Source: Prevotella sp.
Lineage (GTDB): Bacteria; Bacteroidota; Bacteroidia; Bacteroidales; Bacteroidaceae
DNA: 50,474 nt
Reading direction: 5' to 3'
Assembly: GCA_017428055.1 (NCBI GenBank)
Contig: JAFRRN010000031.1
Location: 1-50,474, forward strand
Positions 26,712 through 34,695 of the stretch are shown in pieces (within the stretch, counting starts at the first letter, position 1; each line of letters starts with the position of its first letter). The position numbers and the translations under genes were made by a program. The notes under the pieces were generated by a model. It did not search any database, was not told the origin of the DNA, and worked only from the letters and a program-made list of their open reading frames with translations.

Positions 26712-29189
26712 TTACATAGATTGCTCCTTATACATCGACTGCCACCATGACGGCTCGTCCTTGAGCCATTTGGCAAACCACGCGAAGATGGTGTTCTGCC
26801 ATTTCCTCCGCTTCTCATAATTCATGATCCAGTGGTTCTCGCCCTCCACGGCGACAAATGCCGTCTCCCGTCCTAACAGTTTCAGGGCATTGAACATCTG
26901 GATGCTCTCCCCCACCGGCACATTCGTGTCTGCCACGCCATGCAAGAAGAGGAGCGGGGTATGGATCTTGTCGGCGTTGAACAACGGACTCTGGTCCACG
27001 TACAACCGCTTATCCGTCCAAGGATAGCTGTCTGCCATCGACACCTCGCTATAACTATACCCCCAATAGCCCTCGCCCCAATACGACGTATGGTCGCTGA
27101 TGCCGGCATGGGAGATGGCGGCGGCGAAGATGTCGGTCTTGGTCTGGAGGTACTGGGTCATGAATCCACCGTAGCTGGCACCGATGCAACCAATCTTCTT
27201 GTCATTGACAAACGAGTGCTGCTCGGCAAAGCGTTTCGTCCCCTCGATGATGTCCTCCGCCACGCCCTCGCCGGCCGTGTTGACGTGACGCGACGAAAAC
27301 TCCTGTCCGAAGCCCGCCGCGCCGCTGGGATTGATGACATACACCACATATCCCATCGCCGCATACACGTTCATGGGATAGCGCGTGGCGAAATTTCGGC
27401 TCGTGGGAGAGCATCCGCCATAATAATACACAATCACCGGGTACTTCTTCGAGGCATCGAAATGGGGCGGCAGATAATACCGTCCGTTAATGGTGTCGCC
27501 CCGCGAACTGACGAAATCCCACGCATGGCATTCGCCCAAGACGACATCCTTGAGTTGCTGCGCACTGAAATCCTCAAGCAATGAGGCCTTGCGGGTGCGT
27601 GTGTTGAGGATGTAGGAACGGGTGGCGTTGCTCGCGCTCTCGCCCGTAAACACGCCGATGGGTGCGTTGTCTGCCAACGAACAACCCATCACCATGTCCT
27701 CACCTGTCTGTATTGGGGTGATTTTCCCCGTCATCGGGTCCATCTGATAGAGGTGTACACAGTCGCGGTCATCGGCAGTGAAGTAGATTTTCCCATCGTT
27801 TTTCACCCATCTGAAGTTAGAGATGCTGGGATTGAAGTCACGGGTCATCGCCCTCGCTTGGCGACTCGCGATGTCTATCACATACAACTGATAGTCGTAA
27901 GCACTCGGAATGCGACCCTCCGGCACGTTTTTGCCGATTCCATCGAGACATTCGGGCGAGCCCATCACCACCAATTTCGCGCCGTCGGGCGAGAATTTGG
28001 CATCTCCAACAAACCCGTCGTCCTTCACGATGGTATCGACTTGCAAGGTCTGAAGGTCCAAGCGGAGGAGGGAATGTAGGGTCGTCGGGCGTTTCGTCAG
28101 CCTACTCTTGGATGTCAGTAGCAGGGCATAACGTCCGTCACGCGATATGTCACGGAGCGACAACGAATGAAAGCCGAATGTCAAAGGCTGCGACAATCCC
28201 GTCTTCAAGTCATACTTAACCAAGCTGCTGCGGTCGCGCCAACCAGGCTGTCTGTCGTCCGGCTCCACGATTTCATACACCTCCTTGTCCTTCTTCGGTC
28301 CCGTATTGCGGTGCGTCAGGATGAGAAAGTCCTCAGTGGGGGCGATGTCGAAGGCATCTTCGGGCAATGTCTCCGCCAACACCTCGCGCTTGGCATCCTC
28401 CACACTCACGGCAATGAGTCGCTTCCCAAACTCTCCTTTTTCCGTGAAATAATAGCGGTTGGAGGCGGGCATCCATCGGATGGCTTGGGTTGTTTCATTG
28501 ATTACGCGCCCCGTCTTCAACTCTGTCAGGCGATATTTCCACGTTGACGTGCCGCTATGCGATGTCTCGGAATAGCGGGTGATGAGGTATTTGCCGTCAT
28601 GGGATAGTTCCACACCTGCCAAGCGAGGGCCTTCCATCACGTCCTTCATGCCAAACAGGTGTTTCCCGTCATGGCTGCCAAGAGCCAGCACATCCGCCTC
28701 CTTGCAGGTCAGTTTCACCTTCACCTTCTCCTCCTTGCCACCCTCAGCGAGATATTTAACAACAAGGGAATGCGAGCCGGGGAGCAGTTCCACGTCCTTG
28801 CCATCCGACTTCTTCCCGTCTACATACAGGTGGAACTGCTTGGGGGCACCCACTTCCACCTTCGCCTTGGCATAACCCCTCGCCTCAATGTCAAACTGTA
28901 ACAGGTGCAAGGCATACCCCTCCCCACAACCGGGGGCGATGGTATCGGAAAAGAATGTACCGTCTTTTGCCAGCGAAAGGTCTATCGGCGTGTCGAGAAG
29001 GCTCTTGGTGGTAAACTTCTTTTGTCCGATGTCCACGCTATCCAACAAGGCTGGTTGCCTCACCATGTAAGGTCCTGCATGTCGGAAAGTCGTCACTTGG
29101 ATGCTGTCTGCCTTCGTCGGCATCGACAATAGGGTAAGAAAAAAAAGCAACATCATGCTGCAAGGAATCCGTTTCATAATCTTGTTCAT
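26712..29189 (-). CDS. S9-family serine peptidase (DPP/prolyl oligopeptidase type), exported
   Basis: A peptidase of about 825 residues. The N-terminal signal (RIPCSMMLLFFLTLLSMPTKA) is followed by a unique segment with a YVDGKKSDGKDVELLPG beta domain, a beta-propeller-like region (repeated SPDGAKL, SRDGRYAL, SHDGKYL) and the C-terminal alpha/beta-hydrolase. The catalytic triad is visible: Ser in GASYGGFM, Asp in HGVADTNVP and His in EGENHW. It would cleave short peptides in the periplasm. Starts at 29189 or 29177 are both plausible; a -7 element 16 bp upstream of the first leaves only a short leader. The gene is convergent with the patatin and shows no link to starch. Confidence 0.9.
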   Translation of the reverse strand: MNKIMKRIPCSMMLLFFLTLLSMPTKADSIQVTTFRHAGPYMVRQPALLDSVDIGQKKFTTKSLLDTPIDLSLAKDGTFFSDTIAPGCGEGYALHLLQFDIEARGYAKAKVEVGAPKQFHLYVDGKKSDGKDVELLPGSHSLVVKYLAEGGKEEKVKVKLTCKEADVLALGSHDGKHLFGMKDVMEGPRLAGVELSHDGKYLITRYSETSHSGTSTWKYRLTELKTGRVINETTQAIRWMPASNRYYFTEKGEFGKRLIAVSVEDAKREVLAETLPEDAFDIAPTEDFLILTHRNTGPKKDKEVYEIVEPDDRQPGWRDRSSLVKYDLKTGLSQPLTFGFHSLSLRDISRDGRYALLLTSKSRLTKRPTTLHSLLRLDLQTLQVDTIVKDDGFVGDAKFSPDGAKLVVMGSPECLDGIGKNVPEGRIPSAYDYQLYVIDIASRQARAMTRDFNPSISNFRWVKNDGKIYFTADDRDCVHLYQMDPMTGKITPIQTGEDMVMGCSLADNAPIGVFTGESASNATRSYILNTRTRKASLLEDFSAQQLKDVVLGECHAWDFVSSRGDTINGRYYLPPHFDASKKYPVIVYYYGGCSPTSRNFATRYPMNVYAAMGYVVYVINPSGAAGFGQEFSSRHVNTAGEGVAEDIIEGTKRFAEQHSFVNDKKIGCIGASYGGFMTQYLQTKTDIFAAAISHAGISDHTSYWGEGYWGYSYSEVSMADSYPWTDKRLYVDQSPLFNADKIHTPLLFLHGVADTNVPVGESIQMFNALKLLGRETAFVAVEGENHWIMNYEKRRKWQNTIFAWFAKWLKDEPSWWQSMYKEQSM

Positions 29190-29204
29190 TATTGGTTGAT
29201 GCCA

Positions 29205-29212
29205 CAAAAATA
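29205..29212 (-). promoter_or_regulatory. S9 peptidase promoter -7 element
   Basis: The minus strand reads TATTTTTG, matching TAnnTTTG, 16 bp before the first ATG. It overlaps a possible TTG start at 29207, which is therefore unlikely. Confidence 0.55.
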
Positions 29213-29735
29213 CGAAAAAAACTATATAAATTCAGAAAAAACACGACAAAATGATGTTCGGATTTTATCTCCAAAGAGAAGTTAAGAGGTGTAAATGCCC
29301 CCTGCCATCATCCTTCACAAAAGGTGGAAATATGCCTTTAACATTTTTTGGGCGGCAGTTATCGACGACGGATGCCACATCCATCCCTCGCAGATGGGGC
29401 TTCTACGAGCGGCGGAAGCCACAGAAAAAATGTTAAAATACCATATTTACGGGCTGTAAAGCACCCTTCTGGAGGGGTCGAAAGCATGGCTCATTTCATA
29501 AAACGCTGATTATCAGAACGATGCAAGAATACCTAAAAAGTGGCATTTTTGCATCCCAATAGGAGTTCGTTGCGAAAACAGGGCTACATTTGCGCCCATT
29601 TCATGACTTTTTATTGACATATAAACAGGGTCATCAACACCTGTTTGTGACTTTTCAGACACCCCGTTTGCATCGTGTATGTGGGATAAATGTTAAATAA
29701 AACGGCATTTTGCGTGTCGTTTGCCACAAAATCAT
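29213..29735. other. Gene-poor intergenic region
   Basis: About 520 bp between the divergent S9 peptidase and Fic genes. It contains the 101-bp inverted-repeat element at 29337-29437 and the left part of the Fic promoter region. A 61-codon frame at 29251-29436 runs through that element but has no promoter, no family features and is probably not coding. I see no RNA gene. Confidence 0.55.
29337..29437. repeat. 101-bp segment bounded by 13-bp perfect inverted repeats
   Basis: TTTAACATTTTTT (29337-29349) is exactly complementary to AAAAAATGTTAAA (29425-29437). The inside is GC-rich and contains a small hairpin around CCATCCCTCGCAGATGG. No target-site duplication is evident. It may be a MITE-like element or a folded RNA. 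Confidence 0.45.
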
Positions 29736-29743
29736 TACCTTTG
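29736..29743 (+). promoter_or_regulatory. Fic gene promoter -7 element
   Basis: TACCTTTG matches TAnnTTTG, 24 bp before the ATG of the Fic gene. A TTTG at 29709-29712 is 23 bp upstream and may be the -33 element. Confidence 0.65.
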
Positions 29744-29767
29744 TAACCATAACCTAAACGGCAGGGA

Positions 29768-30817
29768 ATGAAACATGAGACCATACAACACCTTATGGAA
29801 GCCCTCAATGAATACCAATCATTGGGAATAGCAGACCAGATAGACTACCAAAAGTTCTATCTCTATTCGCTCATCACCCATTCCACAGCGATTGAAGGAT
29901 CAACGGTGACAGAGATAGAAAACCAACTGCTTTTCGACGAAGGCATCACCGCCAAAGGCAGAAGCCTCCAAGAACAGATGATGAACATCGACCTGAAAGC
30001 AGCCTACGAATATTCCACGCAATTGGCAAGCCAACACGTAGACGTGAGCATCGACATGCTGAAAAACCTATCTGCCATGGTGATGAAAAACACTGGCGGC
30101 ACATATAACACCCTCAATGGCTCTTTCGATGCCTCGAAAGGCGACCTCCGCCTGGTGGGTGTCACCGCCGGCATTGGTGGACGCTCCTACATGAACTACC
30201 AGAAGGTGCCAGCCAAGCTGGCTGAGTATTGCCAACAACTGAACGAAAGCCGACATCATCTTCTCAATACAGACAACCTGATAGCCCAGTATCTATTGAG
30301 CTTCGATGCCCATTACCAGTTGGTGACCATTCATCCGTGGGTCGATGGAAACGGGCGCATGTCTCGCCTTGTGATGAATCATCTTCAATACGAATTTGGA
30401 CTGATACCCGTGAAAATCGTCAAGGAAGACAAGGCAGAATACATCCAAGCATTGATAGACTCAAGGGAGAGAGATTCCCTCGAGCCATTCCGCAACTTCA
30501 TGCTTGAAGAGCATACGCGAAACATCGTCAAGGAGATTGAAGAATACAAGAAATCACTATCGTTTGACCCGATAAACACACCCATTGACCCGATAAACAC
30601 ACCCATTGACCCGATAAAGAGGAAACTATACCAAGCCATCCTCCAAGATGGAAGCCTCAATTATGCGGAATACGCCACGATAATCGGCACCTCGGAAGCA
30701 ACCGTCAAACGACGCCTTGGAGAGCTGAAAAAGGAAAACGCCATCATCCGGGTAGGCAGTAACAAGACGGGGCATTGGGTGGTGAATGACAACAACCTGA
30801 CACATTATGGCAAATAA
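29768..30817 (+). CDS. Fic-domain AMP-transferase, class II, with C-terminal winged helix
   Basis: A 349-residue cytoplasmic protein. The Fic core is at 189-200, HPWVDGNGRMSR, with all catalytic residues (H189, D193, N195, R197) and Trp in place of the more common Phe. The self-inhibitory helix lies N-terminal, STAIEG at 39-44, which marks class II. The C-terminal part (about 285-340, with EYATIIGTSEATVKRRLGEL) is a winged-helix DNA-binding domain. Between the two is a repeated linker, DPINTPI twice and a third partial copy. Such proteins AMPylate protein targets and may autoregulate. Its stop overlaps the ATG of a DNA methyltransferase remnant by 11 nt, so the pair was once a coupled operon. 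The target is unknown. Confidence 0.9.
   Translation: MKHETIQHLMEALNEYQSLGIADQIDYQKFYLYSLITHSTAIEGSTVTEIENQLLFDEGITAKGRSLQEQMMNIDLKAAYEYSTQLASQHVDVSIDMLKNLSAMVMKNTGGTYNTLNGSFDASKGDLRLVGVTAGIGGRSYMNYQKVPAKLAEYCQQLNESRHHLLNTDNLIAQYLLSFDAHYQLVTIHPWVDGNGRMSRLVMNHLQYEFGLIPVKIVKEDKAEYIQALIDSRERDSLEPFRNFMLEEHTRNIVKEIEEYKKSLSFDPINTPIDPINTPIDPIKRKLYQAILQDGSLNYAEYATIIGTSEATVKRRLGELKKENAIIRVGSNKTGHWVVNDNNLTHYGK
30566..30618. repeat. 21-bp in-frame minisatellite in the Fic linker
   Basis: A 21-bp unit beginning GACCCGATAAACACACCC occurs at 30566-30586 and 30587-30607, with an 11-bp third copy at 30608-30618. Each unit encodes DPINTPI. Because it is a multiple of three, copy-number change would alter linker length without a frameshift. 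Confidence 0.85.
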
Positions 30818-31074
30818 GAACACGAGCCTGCACCAGGCCAAGGAGAACAAGAAGGACGAGTTCTACACACGCATTGAGGACATCGAAAGGGAACTGTGCC
30901 ACTACCGAAGGCATCATGGGAGTACCTATTACATTTATGACTAAGTACAATCCCAAGCAGTTTGAAATTATCGGCCTAATGGCTTCCACAACTGTTACAG
31001 GCATCAATTTTGGCTATCCATTTGTAAATGGAGAACGCAAATATGCAAGAATACTCATCCGACATAAGAGATAA
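30807..31074 (+). pseudogene. EcoRI-type adenine DNA methyltransferase remnant with internal deletion
   Basis: The first 35 codons (ATG 30807, MANKNTSLHQAKENKKDEFY, then IEDIERELCHYRR) match my recollection of the N-terminus of EcoRI-family adenine-specific methyltransferases, usually some 300 residues long. About 30909 the sequence jumps to what looks like the C-terminal end of the same family (GIMGVPITFMTKYNPKQFEI to NGERKYARILIRHKR, stop 31074), in another frame. The first frame ends at TAA 30942-30944. The whole catalytic centre, including the NPPF-type motif, is missing. It starts 11 nt before the Fic stop and would have been coupled to it. No function is expected. Confidence 0.78.
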
Positions 31075-31126
31075 TTGATTAAAAAGTGGGCATAAATAGA
31101 ATCATCATATTGAAAACTGATTCTAA

Positions 31127-31539
31127 CAGGGCATCAACTGGGTGGAGGCGACGCATCCCAATTACGACCGCCTGATGAAAGGGTTGGACTGGGGTCGGCT
31201 CTATGAGACCTACCACAATCACACGGACTGGGACACCGACTGGCTGCAACAGGAATTGGAGCGGCTATGGATGGATGATGACGTGACGCATAAGGCTGGG
31301 GCATACAGTATGTATTGGGCGGAGACGAGCGAGTGTTGAACATCCGTAAGTTCTCTCCCGCCATGGCTAAGGCGGCATATACCCACCAGCAAGGCATCTG
31401 TCCCATCTGCGGAAAGCACTTCACCCTGTCGGAGATGGAGGCAGACCACATCCGTCCGTGGAGCAAGGGCGGACCGACAAGTGGCGACAACTGCCAGATG
31501 CTCTGCGTGAAATGCAACAGGGAGAAGGGTGCGAAGTAG
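31127..31539 (+). pseudogene. HNH endonuclease remnant (DUF262/HNH type), truncated and frameshifted
   Basis: The left part reads GINWVEATHPNYDRLMKGLD, then WGRLYETYHNHTDWDTDWL, and begins right after an in-frame TAA at 31124-31126. Near 31300-31320 the frame shifts, and the downstream frame reads VLGGDERVLNIRKFSPAMAK, then an HNH core with CPICGKHF, EADHIRPWSKGG and NCQMLCVKCN. Together these resemble the C-terminal third of DUF262/HNH nucleases in Bacteroidales, as far as I can judge without a search. The N-terminal part is absent. The zinc-binding cysteines and the DH...N core are intact in the 3' frame, so a separate 74-residue HNH peptide could be made from 31315, but this is doubtful. 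Confidence 0.72.
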
Positions 31540-31580
31540 TTTTTCCATGCCTTTTTCTTCTCCATATAAATAATAATGTG

Positions 31581-31588
31581 TATTTTTG
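31581..31588 (+). promoter_or_regulatory. Promoter -7 element of the sugar-nucleotide operon
   Basis: TATTTTTG matches TAnnTTTG, 26 bp before the ATG of the GHMP kinase. It excludes the earlier GTG/ATG choices around 31576. Confidence 0.65.
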
Positions 31589-31614
31589 CAACCGAAAAAG
31601 AAAACGACAGACAG

Positions 31615-32814
31615 ATGATTACAAACGACTTATTCCAAGCGTATCGCACGTTTTTCGGCAAGGGCGACGCCTTGTACCAACTATTCTCACCCTATCGTAT
31701 CTGCCCTCTCGGCGCACATGTGGACCACCAGCACGGGTTGGTGTCGGGCTTCGCCTTCGATAGCGGCATCGACTTCCTCTTCTCTGAGACGGAATCGGGG
31801 AAAGTGGAGATGTGCTCGCTCTCCTTCGAGGGATTGATGACATTCAACGTACAGCGTCCCGTGGACGAGAAACAGAACAACTGGGGCGACTACCTGCGCG
31901 GTGCCGTGTGGGCTTTGCAACAAGACTTCCAGCTCAGGAAAGGCATCCGGGGCGTGGTAAAGGGGTCAATGCCCATCGGCGGACTGTCCTCCTCTGCCGC
32001 CCTATTATGCGGTTTTGTCATGGCATTGGGGAAAATCAACAACCTCTATTTGGACAAGATGCAGGTCATCAGCTATGCTTCGCGGGCAGAACGCGAGTAT
32101 GTGGGATTGAACAATGGCATCTTGGACCAAGCCTGTGTCGTGCTCTGTGAGGCAGACAAACTGCTATACCTTGACACGCGCACGTCGGAATACCAGCTTT
32201 TGCCATTCGGCGGGGAGAGCGGAACCAAGGAATTGCCCTTCAAACTCGGCATCTTCTTCTCCGGCGTGACACGCAAACTCACGGGTACAGACTACAACCT
32301 GCGCGTATCGGAGTGCAAGACGGCAGCGTGGATTATGGAGGCTTACGAGGATGTGCCATTGAAAGAGTTGCAAGACACACGCCTTCGCGATATAGATGAA
32401 GAGATATTCAAGAAATACGAAGGCAAGATGCCCGAGCGCTTTGCCAAGCGCGCCCGCCACTTCTATACCGAATGCGACCGCGTGGAAGCTGGCGTAGAAG
32501 CATGGAAGAAAGGCGACATCAAGGCTTTCGGACAATTGATCTTCGAGAGTTGTGAGAGTTCGATGAACAATTACGAATGTGGTTCGCCCGAACTGATTGC
32601 CCTCTACAAGATCATGCGGCGCACGGAAGGCATCTACGGAGGCCGTTTCAGTGGCGCGGGATTCAAGGGTGCATGTATCGCCCTTGTGGACCCTGCCAAG
32701 GAGGAGAGCATCCGTGAGTTTGTCACGAAAGAATACCTGAAGGAGTTTCCACAATACAAAGAGACCTTTGAAATGTTTTTCTGCCATCCCGCAGATGGCG
32801 TAGACTTCATGTAA
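31615..32814 (+). CDS. GHMP-family sugar kinase (galactokinase-like)
   Basis: A 399-residue cytoplasmic kinase that phosphorylates a sugar at C1 with ATP. It has the three GHMP motifs: sugar-binding RICPLGAHVDHQHG (28-41), the phosphate loop PIGGLSSSAAL (120-130) and the C-terminal GGRFSGAGFKGACIAL. The galactokinase signature normally has GEH-DY; here it reads GAHVDHQHG, so the substrate may not be galactose. The start at 31615 places the ATG 26 bp after the -7 element. It is followed by a nucleotidyltransferase (3-nt gap) and an NAD-dependent epimerase. A salvage route from a free sugar or uronic acid to its nucleotide form is inferred. It could also be a true galactokinase. Confidence 0.87.
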   Translation: MITNDLFQAYRTFFGKGDALYQLFSPYRICPLGAHVDHQHGLVSGFAFDSGIDFLFSETESGKVEMCSLSFEGLMTFNVQRPVDEKQNNWGDYLRGAVWALQQDFQLRKGIRGVVKGSMPIGGLSSSAALLCGFVMALGKINNLYLDKMQVISYASRAEREYVGLNNGILDQACVVLCEADKLLYLDTRTSEYQLLPFGGESGTKELPFKLGIFFSGVTRKLTGTDYNLRVSECKTAAWIMEAYEDVPLKELQDTRLRDIDEEIFKKYEGKMPERFAKRARHFYTECDRVEAGVEAWKKGDIKAFGQLIFESCESSMNNYECGSPELIALYKIMRRTEGIYGGRFSGAGFKGACIALVDPAKEESIREFVTKEYLKEFPQYKETFEMFFCHPADGVDFM

Positions 32815-32817
32815 GAG

Positions 32818-33576
32818 ATGAAAAATATCGTGATAGCAGCGGGGTATGCCACACGCCTCTACCCCCTTACGGAGAACTTTCCCAAGCCGTTGTTGACCAT
32901 CGCGGGACGTTCCATCCTCGACAGAATGCTCGATGACATCGACACGATTGACGACATCGACAGCCATATCATTGTCAGTAACCATAAGTTTGCACACATC
33001 TTCAATGACTGGGCAACCCAAAGGATGGCGGAAAACCAACAAAGGAAACCCATCACCATCATCGACGACGGCACATCGACCAATAAGACGCGGTTAGGGG
33101 CTGTGCGTGACTTGCTGCTCGCCATCAACTCTTCCACGCCGCCGATTGACGACGACATCATGGTGTTGGCGGCAGACAACATCCTCAACTTCTCGTTCCA
33201 GGGCTTCGTGGACTATTTCAAGGAGAAAGGTACATCGGTCATCATGTGCCACCATGAGCCAGAATTGTATCGGTTGCAACGTACTGGCGTGATTGCCGTA
33301 GACGGCGACATGAAGGTGTTGGAGATGCAAGAGAAACCCGAAAAGCCCGTCTCCAACTGGGCTGTCCCACCTTTTTATATATATAAGAGAGACGACTTGC
33401 CGCTGATCCGCGACTGCATGAGCCACGGTTGTGGCTTTGACGCGCCCGGCAACTTGGCACATTACTTGGTGGATGTGACCACCATCCATGCCTGGCCGAT
33501 GCCGGGTAGCCGTTACGATATTGGCTCTTTGGACAGCTATAAGGAGGCACAAGTGCTTTTCGCAGACAACAATTAG
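32818..33576 (+). CDS. Sugar nucleotidyltransferase (NTP_transferase family)
   Basis: A 252-residue protein with the Rossmann-like nucleotide-binding start VIAAGYATRLYPLTENFPKPLL, a variant of the usual GxGTRLxPLT...KP signature with Tyr and Ala in the loop. The central AADNILNF holds the metal-binding Asp. It would join a sugar 1-phosphate to UTP or dTTP and release pyrophosphate. It begins 3 nt after the GHMP kinase stop and so is coupled to it; the kinase product is the likely substrate. The exact sugar and nucleotide cannot be read from the sequence. It is shorter than RmlA (about 290) and lacks a left-handed helix domain. Confidence 0.87.
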   Translation: MKNIVIAAGYATRLYPLTENFPKPLLTIAGRSILDRMLDDIDTIDDIDSHIIVSNHKFAHIFNDWATQRMAENQQRKPITIIDDGTSTNKTRLGAVRDLLLAINSSTPPIDDDIMVLAADNILNFSFQGFVDYFKEKGTSVIMCHHEPELYRLQRTGVIAVDGDMKVLEMQEKPEKPVSNWAVPPFYIYKRDDLPLIRDCMSHGCGFDAPGNLAHYLVDVTTIHAWPMPGSRYDIGSLDSYKEAQVLFADNN

Positions 33577-33606
33577 CTTTTATTATCTTATTATCAACAT
33601 TACTCT

Positions 33607-34641
33607 ATGAAGATTTTAGTAACTGGCGCAGCGGGATTCATCGGCTCCAAACTGATGTATATGCTGGCAAAACGGGGCGATAGCGTGGTAGGTATCGACA
33701 ACATCAACGACTATTACGACCCACGATTGAAATACGGACGGCTACGGGAATGCGGTATTACGCAACCAAACGATGATTTCGCTTTTGGGAAAGAGATTGT
33801 TAGCTCTACCCTTCCCGACTGTCGCTTTATCCGTATGGCATTGGAGGATAAGGCAAGCATTGATGCCCTCTTCGCACAAGAACAATTCGATAAGGTGATG
33901 AACTTAGCCGCACAGGCTGGGGTCAGGTACTCCATCACCAACCCATACGCTTATCTGCAAAGCAATATCGTGGGATTCCTCAACATCCTCGAGGCTTGCA
34001 GGCATAACCATGTGAAGCATCTCATCTATGCCTCGTCGAGCTCGGTATATGGCATGAACACGAAAGTACCTTATAGCGAGGACGACAAGGTGGACAGCCC
34101 CGTGAGCCTCTATGCGGCAAGTAAGAAGTCCAATGAATTGATGGCACACGCCTATAGCAAGTTGTACGGCTTTGCCACGACGGGCTTGCGCTTCTTTACT
34201 GTATACGGTCCGTGGGGACGACCCGACATGTCACCGATGCTCTTTGCCAGTGCCATCAGGCGCGGAGACCCCATCAAGGTGTTCAACCATGGCGACATGA
34301 TTCGCGACTTTACCTACATCGACGACATCGTGGAGGGTACCATCCATGTGATTGACCGTCAACCCAAGGCGGAGGAATGCCCGAACAACGTACCTTATAA
34401 GGTCTACAACATTGGATGCAGCAACCCCGTGAAGTTGATGGACTTCATCTCGGAAATCGAGAACGCATACGGGAAGCCCGCCGAAAAGGTGTTCCTGCCC
34501 ATGCAACCCGGCGATGTGTACCAGACAAATGCCGACACGAGCCACCTCGAAGAGGAGTGCGACTACAAGCCGCATTGGTCTCTGCACGATGGAATCAGGG
34601 AATTTATGGCTTGGTATAAAAGCGACAAAAACCCATTATGA
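33607..34641 (+). CDS. NAD-dependent nucleotide-sugar epimerase (UDP-glucuronate 4-epimerase type)
   Basis: A 344-residue short-chain dehydrogenase of the extended type. The NAD-binding motif is GAAGFIGS (7-14), and the catalytic YxxxK is Y169-AAS-K173, with SSSVYG at 143-149. The segment NDYYDPRLK after the second beta strand, and PFSE/DxxxSPVSLYAASKK-like features, are typical of UDP-glucuronate 4-epimerases (GalE/WbnF branch). It would make UDP-galacturonate from UDP-glucuronate, consistent with the UDP-glucose dehydrogenase gene downstream. It lies in the same direction as its neighbours, 30 nt after the nucleotidyltransferase. A different substrate is possible. Confidence 0.88.
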   Translation: MKILVTGAAGFIGSKLMYMLAKRGDSVVGIDNINDYYDPRLKYGRLRECGITQPNDDFAFGKEIVSSTLPDCRFIRMALEDKASIDALFAQEQFDKVMNLAAQAGVRYSITNPYAYLQSNIVGFLNILEACRHNHVKHLIYASSSSVYGMNTKVPYSEDDKVDSPVSLYAASKKSNELMAHAYSKLYGFATTGLRFFTVYGPWGRPDMSPMLFASAIRRGDPIKVFNHGDMIRDFTYIDDIVEGTIHVIDRQPKAEECPNNVPYKVYNIGCSNPVKLMDFISEIENAYGKPAEKVFLPMQPGDVYQTNADTSHLEEECDYKPHWSLHDGIREFMAWYKSDKNPL

Positions 34642-34646
34642 TTACC

Positions 34647-34691
34647 CCCATTCATCCCATCAATCCCATTAACCCCATTAACCCCATCAAA
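34647..34691. repeat. Five 9-bp CCCATYAAY repeats before the dehydrogenase start
   Basis: Five contiguous 9-bp units: CCCATTCAT, CCCATCAAT, CCCATTAAC, CCCATTAAC and CCCATCAAA. They fill nearly the whole gap and end 4 bp before the ATG at 34696. Related units occur before the pullulanase gene. Confidence 0.8.
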
Positions 34692-34695
34692 TAAA

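Noticed and set aside
30566-30618. Tandem repeats as a CRISPR array
   Set aside because: Contiguous 21-bp units without spacers, within a coding frame.
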